Assembly (NCBI GenBank): GCA_020441345.1
Contig: JAGRMK010000349.1
Span: forward strand, 1 to 6,562
Length of the DNA: 6,562 nucleotides
Origin: Paracoccaceae bacterium
GTDB taxonomy: Bacteria > Pseudomonadota > Alphaproteobacteria > Rhodobacterales > Rhodobacteraceae
Direction: 5' to 3'
In this document: in pieces, positions 1-5,277 of the stretch
Numbering within the stretch: position 1 is the first letter of the stretch
How the letters are laid out: every line of letters begins with the position of its first letter
Position numbers and translations under genes: made by a program
Notes under the pieces: model-generated
Database searches by the model: none
What the model was told of the DNA's origin: nothing
What the model saw: only the letters and a program-made list of their open reading frames with translations

Positions 1-51
1 TTCATCAACGGCTCGACGATCTCGGCCAACGGCGCGCAGTTCTTCGTCTGA
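1..51 (+). CDS. C-terminal end of an unrecognised protein (partial)
   Basis: Frame 1 is open from the first base and ends at TGA 49-51, giving the tail FINGSTISANGAQFFV. Only 16 residues are visible, too few to name a family; the alternating polar/hydrophobic pattern with a Phe-Phe-Val end would suit a beta-strand, but that is a guess. The reason to believe a real gene ends here is the strong plus-strand intrinsic terminator that starts 27 bases after the stop, with no other plus-strand gene between. The neighbouring gene (DUF465 protein) converges on it from the other strand. Confidence 0.5.
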   Translation, partial: FINGSTISANGAQFFV

Positions 52-78
52 TCCCGTCAGACTGCGCCACAGCAATAC

Positions 79-104
79 AAAGGGGGGCCTTGCCCCCCTT
101 TTCT
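79..104 (+). terminator. Intrinsic terminator of the left-edge plus-strand gene
   Basis: The sequence reads as a perfect 10 bp stem, AAAGGGGGGC (79-88) pairing with GCCCCCCTTT (92-101), closed by a 3-base CTT loop. The T run 99-102 continues to TTTTCT. This is a classical rho-independent terminator placed 27 bases after the stop at 51. Because the left arm begins with AAA, it could also work weakly on the minus strand, as a backstop for transcripts from the DUF465 gene. Confidence 0.85.
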
Positions 105-160
105 CATGCGGCCTCTCTCGGTTGTCGGGGTGGTGCTGCAACGACCGGGGCGCCCCGCCC

Positions 161-200
161 CAAGCAAAAGGCCAGCGTCAGCTTTCCGCTGACACTGGCC
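161..200 (-). terminator. Intrinsic terminator of the DUF465 gene
   Basis: On the minus strand GGCCAG and GTCAGC (200-188, with one mismatched base at 194) pair with GCTGAC and CTGGCC (182-170, mismatched partner at 176). This makes two 6 bp helices around a single A/C mismatch, with a 5-base loop (187-183). TTTTGCTT follows directly (169-162). The hairpin-plus-T-tract arrangement points to termination of minus-strand transcription about 64 bases after the DUF465 stop at 265. With the plus-strand terminator at 79-104 it separates two converging genes. Confidence 0.75.
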
Positions 201-264
201 CCTGGACGTGACGACCAGCGGGACCTCAACGGCCGCGCACACCGGTCGTATCCAGAGCGGCGGA

Positions 265-432
265 TCAACCCGCCGAAAGCTTGGTGATTTCTTCCTTCAG
301 CTTGAGTTTCTGCTTCTTCATCTCGGCGATCACCAGATCATCGGTTCCAGGCGACCGTTGCGCCATCTCCACTTTTTCAGCAAGGGCCTCGTGGCGGCGG
401 CGCAATTCCTGAAGATGAGACGTCAGCGACAT
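265..432 (-). CDS. DUF465 (YdcH-like) small coiled-coil protein
   Basis: A 55-residue, highly charged protein starting MSLTSHLQELRRRHEALAEK. It is almost entirely predicted helix: an N-terminal amphipathic helix (about residues 3-27), a short RSPGTDD turn (27-32), and a second Lys/Glu-rich helix (33-53) ending KLSAG. This two-helix hairpin, its size, and the LxxLRxxHxALxxK and LKxEI patterns fit the DUF465/YdcH family (SlyX-like), common in Proteobacteria and without an established function. The frame stays open upstream to 513, but the start at 432 is clear: AGGAGG lies 6 bases before it, and the extra 27 upstream codons (Cys/Arg-rich) do not look like the family. It follows the tRNA methyltransferase gene by 77 bases, has a candidate promoter in that gap, and ends before a terminator, so it may be its own transcript. 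No odd features. Confidence 0.88.
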   Translation of the reverse strand: MSLTSHLQELRRRHEALAEKVEMAQRSPGTDDLVIAEMKKQKLKLKEEITKLSAG

Positions 433-438
433 ATGTGT

Positions 439-444
439 CCTCCT
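439..444 (-). promoter_or_regulatory. Consensus ribosome binding site of the DUF465 gene
   Basis: The minus strand reads AGGAGG, then six bases, then ATG at 432-430. This perfect Shine-Dalgarno sequence decides the start of the 55-residue protein over the longer open frame. It is by far the strongest ribosome site in the window; most other genes here have weak or none. Confidence 0.85.
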
Positions 445-468
445 GTGAAACGGGTTTCCGTATCTCGG

Positions 469-497
469 ATTGCACCACAGTTTTTCTGATTTGTCAC
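469..497 (-). promoter_or_regulatory. Putative sigma-70 promoter of the DUF465 gene
   Basis: In the locally AT-rich gap between the methyltransferase stop and the DUF465 start, the minus strand has GTGACA (497-492, 5 of 6 to TTGACA). Exactly 17 bases later comes TGCAAT (474-469, 4 of 6 to TATAAT). Transcription would begin near 462, leaving a leader of about 30 bases that holds the AGGAGG site. The boxes are only moderate matches, so read-through from the upstream gene remains possible. Confidence 0.4.
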
Positions 498-509
498 ACG
501 AAACCCGGG

Positions 510-1307
510 TCAACTTTTCGGTATTTTCGTGGAAATCGCCCCCGTGCGCGGGTCGTCCCAGATCATCGCGCGACCATCGCGCAACAGGGCTTGGGCCGCG
601 GCGGAAAAGTCGTTACCATCGCGCGCGTGGTGGCTGCCATCGTGCAAGATCAACGGCGCCAGCAACCGGAACGGACCCAAAGCGCCCTTTCGCGCCCGCA
701 CGATGACCCGCCCGGCGGCACGGCCCGCGCGCGCGCACAACGGCTTGACCACGACCGCACCCGCCCGTCCGTCGAGCGCCGCCAGAAGTGCAGGCAGGCG
801 TTCGGCCAAATGAATGACGGTCAGATGACCGCCGGGTTTCAGCCGCTTGAGAGCCACGTCCACCCAGTCGCCGAGCGGCGTTTCTTCGCGCAGGGCCGCT
901 GCGCGGGCGGCGTTGGCCGCGGCGGGGGCGGTTGGCGGGTAATAGGGCGGATTGATCAGCACATGATCGAACCCGCGTTTCAGCGACGCAGGCAACGCCG
1001 CGATATCGGCGGTTTCGATCCGGGCCGACAGGTCGTTCTCGGCGGCATTGCGCCGCGCAAGCGCCGCATACTGGTCCTGTCGCTCGACCCCGGCCAGAGT
1101 CAAGCCCGGCACCCGGCGCCCCAGCGCCAGAAGGGCCACGCCCACCCCGCACCCAAGTTCCAGCACATGATGTCCAGGCCTCGCGGTCACCGCGGCCGCC
1201 AGAAAGACAGGATCCGTCGCCGCACGATAGCCGATGCGTGGTTGCCAGATCGTCAACGCCCCCCCAAGGAACACGTCGCGTGTCAGTTCCTGCTGCGTCT
1301 CAACCAT
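510..1307 (-). CDS. TrmN6-type (YfiC-like) tRNA adenine-N6 methyltransferase
   Basis: A 265-residue class I SAM-dependent methyltransferase. It opens with the family's LGGALTIWQPRIGYRAATDP block (about residues 14-33). Next come motif I LELGCGVG (49-56, SAM binding), an acidic residue after strand 2 (VER, E75), and catalytic motif IV NPPYY (119-123), typical of N6-adenine methyltransferases. A KPGGHLTVIH strand (157-166) follows. This matches COG4123, whose E. coli member YfiC/TrmN6 methylates A37 of tRNA1(Val); the substrate here is inferred. I chose ATG 1307 over ATG 1319 because the protein aligns from MVETQQELTRD, and because it overlaps the DUF2007 stop by 8 bp, the usual sign of translational coupling. 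No Shine-Dalgarno is visible before it. Length is usual for the family and no key residue is missing. It is co-transcribed with the DUF2007 gene upstream. Confidence 0.9.
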   Translation of the reverse strand: MVETQQELTRDVFLGGALTIWQPRIGYRAATDPVFLAAAVTARPGHHVLELGCGVGVALLALGRRVPGLTLAGVERQDQYAALARRNAAENDLSARIETADIAALPASLKRGFDHVLINPPYYPPTAPAAANAARAAALREETPLGDWVDVALKRLKPGGHLTVIHLAERLPALLAALDGRAGAVVVKPLCARAGRAAGRVIVRARKGALGPFRLLAPLILHDGSHHARDGNDFSAAAQALLRDGRAMIWDDPRTGAISTKIPKS

Positions 1308-1503
1308 CCAGCGGCACATCGTTGTCGCGCAAGATGGCGCTGGCCATGAAGAAATCCTGTTCGCTGACCATCAGGCGCTGCGGCACAATGGCCAGCGCGC
1401 TCATATGGACGTCCAGAGTAAAGGTCTCTATACCTTCGGACGCAAGGAGCGCGGCTGCGAAGGGGATGATCGTGGGATTTGAGGTGCGCAGCAGTTCTTT
1501 CAT
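1300..1503 (-). CDS. DUF2007 family protein (putative signal-transducing protein)
   Basis: A 67-residue protein beginning MKELLRTSNPTIIPFAAALL and ending LRDNDVPLDG. The start (KELLRTxxPxxIPFAxALLxxEGIExFxLDVHMS), the middle (PQRLMVSEQDFFMA) and the short alpha/beta layout fit DUF2007 (PF09413), a small ferredoxin-like fold related in shape to PII proteins. Its role is not established; the name 'signal transducing' is only a label. The frame stays open far upstream, but that part is antisense to the polyprenyl synthase gene, and family resemblance begins at this Met. No ribosome site precedes the ATG, which sits 6 bases after a -10-like box, so the mRNA may be leaderless. It is the first gene of the minus-strand block, overlaps the methyltransferase start by 8 bp (1300-1307), and is divergent from ispB across 54 bp. 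Confidence 0.85.
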   Translation of the reverse strand: MKELLRTSNPTIIPFAAALLASEGIETFTLDVHMSALAIVPQRLMVSEQDFFMASAILRDNDVPLDG

Positions 1504-1509
1504 GCCGAC

Positions 1510-1538
1510 ACTAAACGGCAAGCCCAAGCGCTTGTCAA
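1510..1538 (-). promoter_or_regulatory. Promoter of the DUF2007-methyltransferase operon (leaderless start predicted)
   Basis: The minus strand carries TTGACA (1538-1533), a perfect -35 box, then exactly 17 bases, then TTTAGT (1515-1510) as -10. Six bases later comes the ATG at 1503. Normal spacing puts transcription start on the A of that ATG, in line with the missing Shine-Dalgarno. A perfect 10 bp palindrome CAAGCGCTTG (1525-1534) overlaps the -35 and the spacer and could be an operator; that part is speculative. Confidence 0.6.
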
Positions 1539-1557
1539 AGCAGGGTTTCCGCTGTTC

Positions 1558-2553
1558 ATGACTTCGCATTCCGTCTCGCCTCTTGCCCGCCTGTCCGTCT
1601 TTCTTGCCAAAGACATGGATGACGTGAACGCGCTGATCCACGACCGGATGACATCGGAAAACGCGCCCCGCATCCCCGAGATCACGGCGCATCTGATCGA
1701 CGCCGGTGGCAAGCGCATTCGCCCGATGATGACCCTCGCCGCCGCCCGAATGTTTGGATACGAGGGCGACGGGCATGTCAAACTGGCGGCAACCGTCGAA
1801 TTCATCCACACCGCGACCCTGCTGCATGACGATGTCGTCGATGAAAGCAGCAAGCGACGCGGGCGCCCGACGGCGAACCTCTTGTGGGACAACAAGTCCA
1901 GCGTGCTGGTTGGCGATTACCTGTTTGCTCGCGCCTTTCAGTTGATGGTCGAACCCGGCAACCTGCGCGCGCTGACCATTCTGTCCAACGCTGCCGCCTT
2001 GATCGCAGAGGGCGAGGTCTTGCAACTGACCGCCGCGCAAAACCTGGCGACCGATGAAGACACCTATATGAAGGTTGTGCGCGGCAAGACCGCCGCCTTG
2101 TTTTCGGCGGCAACCCAGGTCGGGCCGGTGCTTGTTGGCGCGACCGAGGCACAAGTCCAGGCGATGTTCGACTTTGGCGACGCGTTGGGGGTCTGTTTCC
2201 AGATCGTCGACGACTACCTCGACTATGGCGGCGCCGGCGACGCGATCGGCAAGAACCTGGGCGACGATTTCCGCGAACGCAAGCTGACCCTGCCGGTGAT
2301 CCGCGCGATTGCTGCCGCCGACGCCACAGAGCGCACGTTCTGGGACCGCACGATTGCCCGGGGCGAGCAGCGCGACGGCGATCTGGAACAGGCAATGAGT
2401 CTGCTCGCACGGCACGGCACGATGGAAAGCACACGCCAGACCGCGCTGGACTGGGCTGCGCGCGCGAAAACCGCGCTCAACGCCGCGCCGGATCACCCCC
2501 TGAGCGGAATGCTGGCGGATCTTGCGGATTTCGTGGTCGAACGGGTCAACTGA
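1558..2553 (+). CDS. ispB: Long-chain polyprenyl diphosphate synthase (ubiquinone side chain)
   Basis: A 331-residue all-trans prenyl synthase that condenses IPP onto an allylic diphosphate to build the ubiquinone tail; octa- or decaprenyl length cannot be read from sequence, though Q10 (decaprenyl) is usual in this group. Motifs in order: GKRIRP (51-56, IPP binding), first aspartate-rich DDVVD (91-95), downstream RRGRPTANLLW (100-110), GKT (176-178), second aspartate-rich DDYLD (218-222), GKNLGDDFRERKLTLP (231-246). Both Mg-binding aspartate clusters and the key Lys/Arg residues are intact, and length is normal. Start 1558 keeps the N-terminal LARLSVFLAKDMDDVNALI helix that homologues have; only a weak CAGGG (1541-1545) precedes it. 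It is divergent from the DUF2007 gene and overlaps ispE tail to tail by 8 bp. Farnesyl or geranylgeranyl synthases are less likely, since the DDxxD region and N-terminus match the long-chain group. Confidence 0.93.
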   Translation: MTSHSVSPLARLSVFLAKDMDDVNALIHDRMTSENAPRIPEITAHLIDAGGKRIRPMMTLAAARMFGYEGDGHVKLAATVEFIHTATLLHDDVVDESSKRRGRPTANLLWDNKSSVLVGDYLFARAFQLMVEPGNLRALTILSNAAALIAEGEVLQLTAAQNLATDEDTYMKVVRGKTAALFSAATQVGPVLVGATEAQVQAMFDFGDALGVCFQIVDDYLDYGGAGDAIGKNLGDDFRERKLTLPVIRAIAAADATERTFWDRTIARGEQRDGDLEQAMSLLARHGTMESTRQTALDWAARAKTALNAAPDHPLSGMLADLADFVVERVN

Positions 2554-3406
2554 CCGACGCGAAGCTTCGCGTCGCGGCGACGAAGCGGCCGGGACGGTGC
2601 AAAGCCGCGGCCCCCGCCTGCAGGCTGGCATGATCGGAAAAAATCCCGAAACAGGTGGCGCCAGACCCGGTCATCCGCGCCAAAAGACAGCCGGGTTGCT
2701 CCGCAAGCGCCGTCAGCACATCGGAAATCGGCGGCATGAGGCAACGCGCCGGGGGTTCCAGGTCGTTACGCTGCGTTGCCAGCCAGGCACTGAGATCCGC
2801 CGCATCATGCCAGCTCGGCAGGCGGTCCGGCATCGGGGCCTTGTGCTTTTCGGTCAGGGCCTTGAACACTGCGGGCGTGGCCAGCCCCTGCCCCGGATTG
2901 ACCAGCAAGAGCCATAACGCGGGCACGGAGCCGACGCCTGAAACCCGCTCGCCCAGCCCCTGCATGCGGCTGGGTTGCGGGGCCACCAAGCATACCGGAA
3001 GATCGGCGCCCAGACGCATCGCGCTGGCGGTATCCGGAACCGGGACAGAATTGCGCGTGGCCAATAAATGCAGCGCCGCCGCCGCATCGGACGAGCCCCC
3101 CCCCATCCCCGAGGCCACCGGAAGCCGTTTGTCCAGCGACAACGCGGCATCCCGAGCGCCGATCAGCCGCGCTGCGCGCAAGACCAGATTGTCGGGCTCA
3201 GGGGCCAAGGCCGGGGCTTGCGGACCGGTGATGTCCAGCGTCAGTCCAACACCCGGGCGCAGCCCCACGACATCGCCCAGCTCGGCAAAGACCACCAGCG
3301 AGTCCAACAGGTGATAACCGTCAGCCCGCTGGCCGGTGACATGCAGCGTCAGGTTGATCTTGGCCGGTGCCAGACGCGACACCGCCGCTTCGTCCCCGGT
3401 TGTCAT
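2546..3406 (-). CDS. ispE: 4-diphosphocytidyl-2-C-methyl-D-erythritol kinase
   Basis: A 286-residue GHMP-family kinase that phosphorylates CDP-methylerythritol at the 2-position with ATP, the fourth step of the MEP route to IPP and DMAPP; cytosolic. Visible motifs: APAKINLTLHV (13-23, with the conserved K16), ADGYHLLDSLVVF (28-40), the ATP-binding glycine-rich loop PVASGMGGGSSDAA (96-109), GADLP (133-137, D135 the likely catalytic aspartate), NDLE (214-217), and the C-terminal MTGSGATCFG (245-254). All are intact and length is typical. The ATG at 3406 shares its A with the TGA of the TPR gene upstream (TGATG), and there is no clear Shine-Dalgarno, so re-initiation after the TPR stop is likely. 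Its 3' end overlaps ispB by 8 bp on the opposite strand, and its last codons include a 20 bp palindrome. Confidence 0.96.
   Translation of the reverse strand: MTTGDEAAVSRLAPAKINLTLHVTGQRADGYHLLDSLVVFAELGDVVGLRPGVGLTLDITGPQAPALAPEPDNLVLRAARLIGARDAALSLDKRLPVASGMGGGSSDAAAALHLLATRNSVPVPDTASAMRLGADLPVCLVAPQPSRMQGLGERVSGVGSVPALWLLLVNPGQGLATPAVFKALTEKHKAPMPDRLPSWHDAADLSAWLATQRNDLEPPARCLMPPISDVLTALAEQPGCLLARMTGSGATCFGIFSDHASLQAGAAALHRPGRFVAATRSFASVS
2555..2574. repeat. 20 bp perfect palindrome at the ispB/ispE junction
   Basis: The two 10-base halves CGACGCGAAG and CTTCGCGTCG are exact reverse complements. It begins one base after the ispB TGA and lies inside the last codons of ispE (encoding T-R-S-F-A-S). 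As RNA it would fold on either strand into an 8 bp GC-rich stem with an AGCT loop. No T-run follows on either strand, so it is not a standard intrinsic terminator. It could still pause polymerase, protect the ispB 3' end, or be a protein-binding site. Confidence 0.6.
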
Positions 3407-5130
3407 CAGTTGGCCGGGTGCAGCGGCGCCAGCCCGTCCTCGGCGCGGACCGCATCCAGGCCGATATCCAGTTTGCGCCGCACGACATCGCTATCCATGT
3501 CATCCGAGGGGCCAAAGGACAGCGCGCGCCGCCATTGGAACCGCGCCTCGCGGTGACGCCCGACTGCCCAATACACATCGCCCAGATGGTCATTGAGGAT
3601 CGCATCGGTGGGCTCCAGTTCGACGGCCCGTTCCATATGGGGCACCGCTTCGGCATAGCGCCCCAGCCGGAACAGGCCCCATGCCAGACTGTCCACGATA
3701 TAGCCGCTGTCGGGTTCCAACTCGACCGCGCGCTCGATCATCTGCAAGGCCTCATCCAGGGATTCGCCGCGCTCGACCAGCGAATAACCGAGATAGTTCA
3801 GCGTCGTGGACTGATCCGGCTCGATTGCCAGGGCGGCACGGAAATCGGCCTCGGCCTCGGGCCACTGGCCCGACCGCTCATAGGATACCGCGCGCGAGAA
3901 CCGGGTCTGCCAGGTTGGCTGGAAACCGCGCGTCTCCATGAGCGCAATGGCTTGGGAATAGGCCTCGATTGCGGGTTCGTGCTGCCCGGCCTGACGCAGA
4001 AAATCCCCCAGAACCTGCGCCGCGATGGGCGAATCAGGGTTTTCGGCGGCAAGCGCCCTGAGTTCGGTGATCGCGGCTTCGACCTGACCGAGGGTGTCAA
4101 GAACCTGCGCCTGTCCCATGCGCGCCGCCATATCAAAGACATCGCCGTCAGGGATCGCGCCATAGGCGGCCAGGGCCAGTTCGGGTTGCTCCAGATCCTC
4201 ATAGATCTGACCGAGCATCAGCCTTGCGTCGCTCAGAGCCGGATTGACCAGGACCGCGGCCTGCGCATAGATCAGCGCCTCATGCGGGTTTTGCGCCGAC
4301 CGCATGGCGCTGGCCATCACGGCGAATACCTCTGCCATGCCTTGCGCGGGGGTAGAGATCAGGTCGAAGGGCACGGCGCGCTGTTCGGCAAAGGCGGTTT
4401 GCATGGCGATCACGCGCGGATCGTCCACCCCGCCAAACACGGCATCGATCAGCGCCAGTCCGTCGTCATAGCGTTCCGACAGGCCCAGAAGTTGCGCATA
4501 GGCGATATAGCCGCGCCGATTCAGCGTCTGTGCAACCCCGTCGCCCGGATTTTCCATGATCGCAAGCGCGCCTTCGACATCGCCCACCAGCGCCAGTGCC
4601 AGCGCCCGGCAATAGAGCGCAAAGGCCGTCATTCCGTCTTGCTGAGCGGACTCGTCGAGCAGTGCCAGGGCCTCGGACATGCGCCCGGTGCCCAGTTCCG
4701 CCCAGGCCTCGGACAGGCCGCTGATCAGCGGATGCACCTCTGCGGTGCCAGAGGAAATCCGTGCGGCGCTGGCGTAGTCTTCGTTGGCAAAGGCTTCGGC
4801 CATCTGGATCATCGCGGCGGCCCGGTTGTCGGGGTCGAGCGCGGCAAGCTCTGCGGCGTGGCGCGATGCCGTGGCGAACTCGCCAGCCGAGAACGCCGCG
4901 ACAGAGACCCCTTCGAGCGTGGCGAGATTGGCAGGATCGGCGGCAAGCAACCGTTCGAGGTAGGGGATCACCCGGGTGAAATCGTTGCGAACGCCTGCCT
5001 CGCGCGCGGCGAGAAACGCGCCGACCGTCCCCTGCGCGGGGGCCGCGACGGGGGCCATCGCCACCGCTAACGCGATCATCAGACCCGGAGCGAGGCGGCG
5101 GCCCCGTGCGAACAGGCGTGGCGTCATCAT
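3406..5130 (-). CDS. Exported tetratricopeptide repeat protein
   Basis: A 574-residue protein of unknown specific role. It has a Sec-type signal peptide: basic start (MMTPRLFARGRRL), hydrophobic core (APGLMIALAVAMAPVA) and probable cleavage after APA near residue 32, with no lipobox Cys. It is therefore likely periplasmic. The mature part is helical and Ala/Leu/Glu-rich with degenerate TPRs throughout. The clearest four are consecutive near the C-terminus, about 407-440, 441-475, 476-509 and 510-543, with repeated A..xxxLEP endings. Such proteins are usually scaffolds. ATG 5130 (followed by a second ATG, 5127) is chosen for the signal peptide, but its GGGAG site is 15 bases away; an in-frame TTG at 5139 has that site at 6 bases. 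It is the first gene of a two-gene unit with ispE, whose start overlaps its stop by one base. No functional tie to MEP metabolism is visible. Confidence 0.88.
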   Translation of the reverse strand: MMTPRLFARGRRLAPGLMIALAVAMAPVAAPAQGTVGAFLAAREAGVRNDFTRVIPYLERLLAADPANLATLEGVSVAAFSAGEFATASRHAAELAALDPDNRAAAMIQMAEAFANEDYASAARISSGTAEVHPLISGLSEAWAELGTGRMSEALALLDESAQQDGMTAFALYCRALALALVGDVEGALAIMENPGDGVAQTLNRRGYIAYAQLLGLSERYDDGLALIDAVFGGVDDPRVIAMQTAFAEQRAVPFDLISTPAQGMAEVFAVMASAMRSAQNPHEALIYAQAAVLVNPALSDARLMLGQIYEDLEQPELALAAYGAIPDGDVFDMAARMGQAQVLDTLGQVEAAITELRALAAENPDSPIAAQVLGDFLRQAGQHEPAIEAYSQAIALMETRGFQPTWQTRFSRAVSYERSGQWPEAEADFRAALAIEPDQSTTLNYLGYSLVERGESLDEALQMIERAVELEPDSGYIVDSLAWGLFRLGRYAEAVPHMERAVELEPTDAILNDHLGDVYWAVGRHREARFQWRRALSFGPSDDMDSDVVRRKLDIGLDAVRAEDGLAPLHPAN

Positions 5131-5145
5131 GCGCGGCAAAGGCGT

Positions 5146-5150
5146 CTCCC
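5146..5150 (-). promoter_or_regulatory. Ribosome binding site that questions the TPR start
   Basis: GGGAG on the minus strand (5150-5146) is the only purine-rich site before the TPR gene. It lies 15 bases from ATG 5130, too far for best use, but exactly 6 bases from an in-frame TTG at 5139. Starting there would add three residues (M-P-R) and leave the signal peptide intact. It sits directly after the hairpin at 5151-5186, so folding could affect its access. Confidence 0.4.
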
Positions 5151-5186
5151 GGTGCAAGCTGCGCTGGCGCAGCGGTCGATTGCACC
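5151..5186 (-). other. Bulged hairpin in the leader region of the TPR gene
   Basis: On the minus strand GGTGCAA (5186-5180) pairs with TTGCACC (5157-5151). Inside it GCTGCG (5173-5168) pairs with CGCAGC (5163-5158) around a CCAG loop. One side carries a 6-base bulge TCGACC (5179-5174) and the other none. This gives 13 perfect base pairs in 36 bases, well beyond what a random short gap offers. No T-run follows on either strand, so it is not an intrinsic terminator. It ends next to the GGGAG ribosome site. I do not recognise it as a known riboswitch or RNA family. Confidence 0.5.
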
Positions 5187-5187
5187 A

Positions 5188-5216
5188 GATGTAGCGGTCC
5201 TGTCCGGCAAGGGCAA
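5188..5216 (-). promoter_or_regulatory. Weak candidate promoter of the TPR-ispE unit
   Basis: The minus strand has TTGCCC (5216-5211) and, 17 bases on, TACATC (5193-5188). Each matches the sigma-70 consensus at 4 of 6 positions with ideal spacing. Transcription would start near 5181, which falls within the left arm of the 5151-5186 hairpin. The full hairpin and this promoter therefore cannot both be exactly as drawn: only the inner stem would be transcribed. A start further upstream or read-through from ETF-QO would transcribe the whole hairpin. Confidence 0.3.
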
Positions 5217-5253
5217 TGCGCCCTGCCGTCCGTTGCCACTTTGGCGGATCACG

Positions 5254-5271
5254 CACGCGCGAGCGCGCGCG
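5254..5271 (-). other. GC-only hairpin after the ETF-QO stop
   Basis: Six bases after the ETF-QO stop the minus strand can form a 7 bp stem (5271-5265 with 5260-5254, one G-T wobble) around a GCTC loop. There is no T-run, so termination is doubtful. The same bases form two alternating purine-pyrimidine runs of G and C. Confidence 0.25.
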
Positions 5272-5277
5272 ACGCCA

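Noticed and set aside
146..157. 12 bp GC palindrome between the two left-side terminators
   Set aside because: Pure G/C with almost no loop and no T-run; likely chance in GC-rich DNA.
492..498. TGTGACA resembling half of a CRP/FNR-type site
   Set aside because: No matching second half (TCACA) at the required spacing; the bases are better explained as the -35 box.
451..507. Inverted repeat CGGGTTT / AAACCCG flanking the DUF465 promoter
   Set aside because: Seven-base arms separated by more than 40 bases; too weak to claim a structure or operator.
433..513. Longer N-terminus for the DUF465 protein (start at 513)
   Set aside because: The extra 27 residues are Cys/Arg-rich and unlike the family, and a perfect AGGAGG sits 6 bases before ATG 432.
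435..1349. 304-codon plus-strand open frame antisense to the methyltransferase
   Set aside because: Arg/Gln/His-rich with no motifs; the minus strand has all SAM-methyltransferase motifs in order.
1411..1434. Possible plus-strand promoter for ispB (TGGACG, 17 bases, TATACC)
   Set aside because: Each box matches only 4 of 6 and it would lie inside the DUF2007 gene about 120 bases from the ispB start. Not strong enough to annotate, though no better ispB promoter was seen in the 54 bp gap.
1504..2631. Long upstream extension of the DUF2007 frame (open to 2631 on the minus strand)
   Set aside because: The extension is antisense to ispB and to the end of ispE, and shows no family resemblance. 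DUF2007 similarity starts exactly at the Met at 1503, next to a promoter.
3367..5070. 567-codon plus-strand open frame lying antisense to the TPR gene
   Set aside because: It is rich in Arg, Gly, His and Gln with no recognisable domain, as expected for the complement of a high-GC gene. The opposite frame has a signal peptide and TPR motifs.
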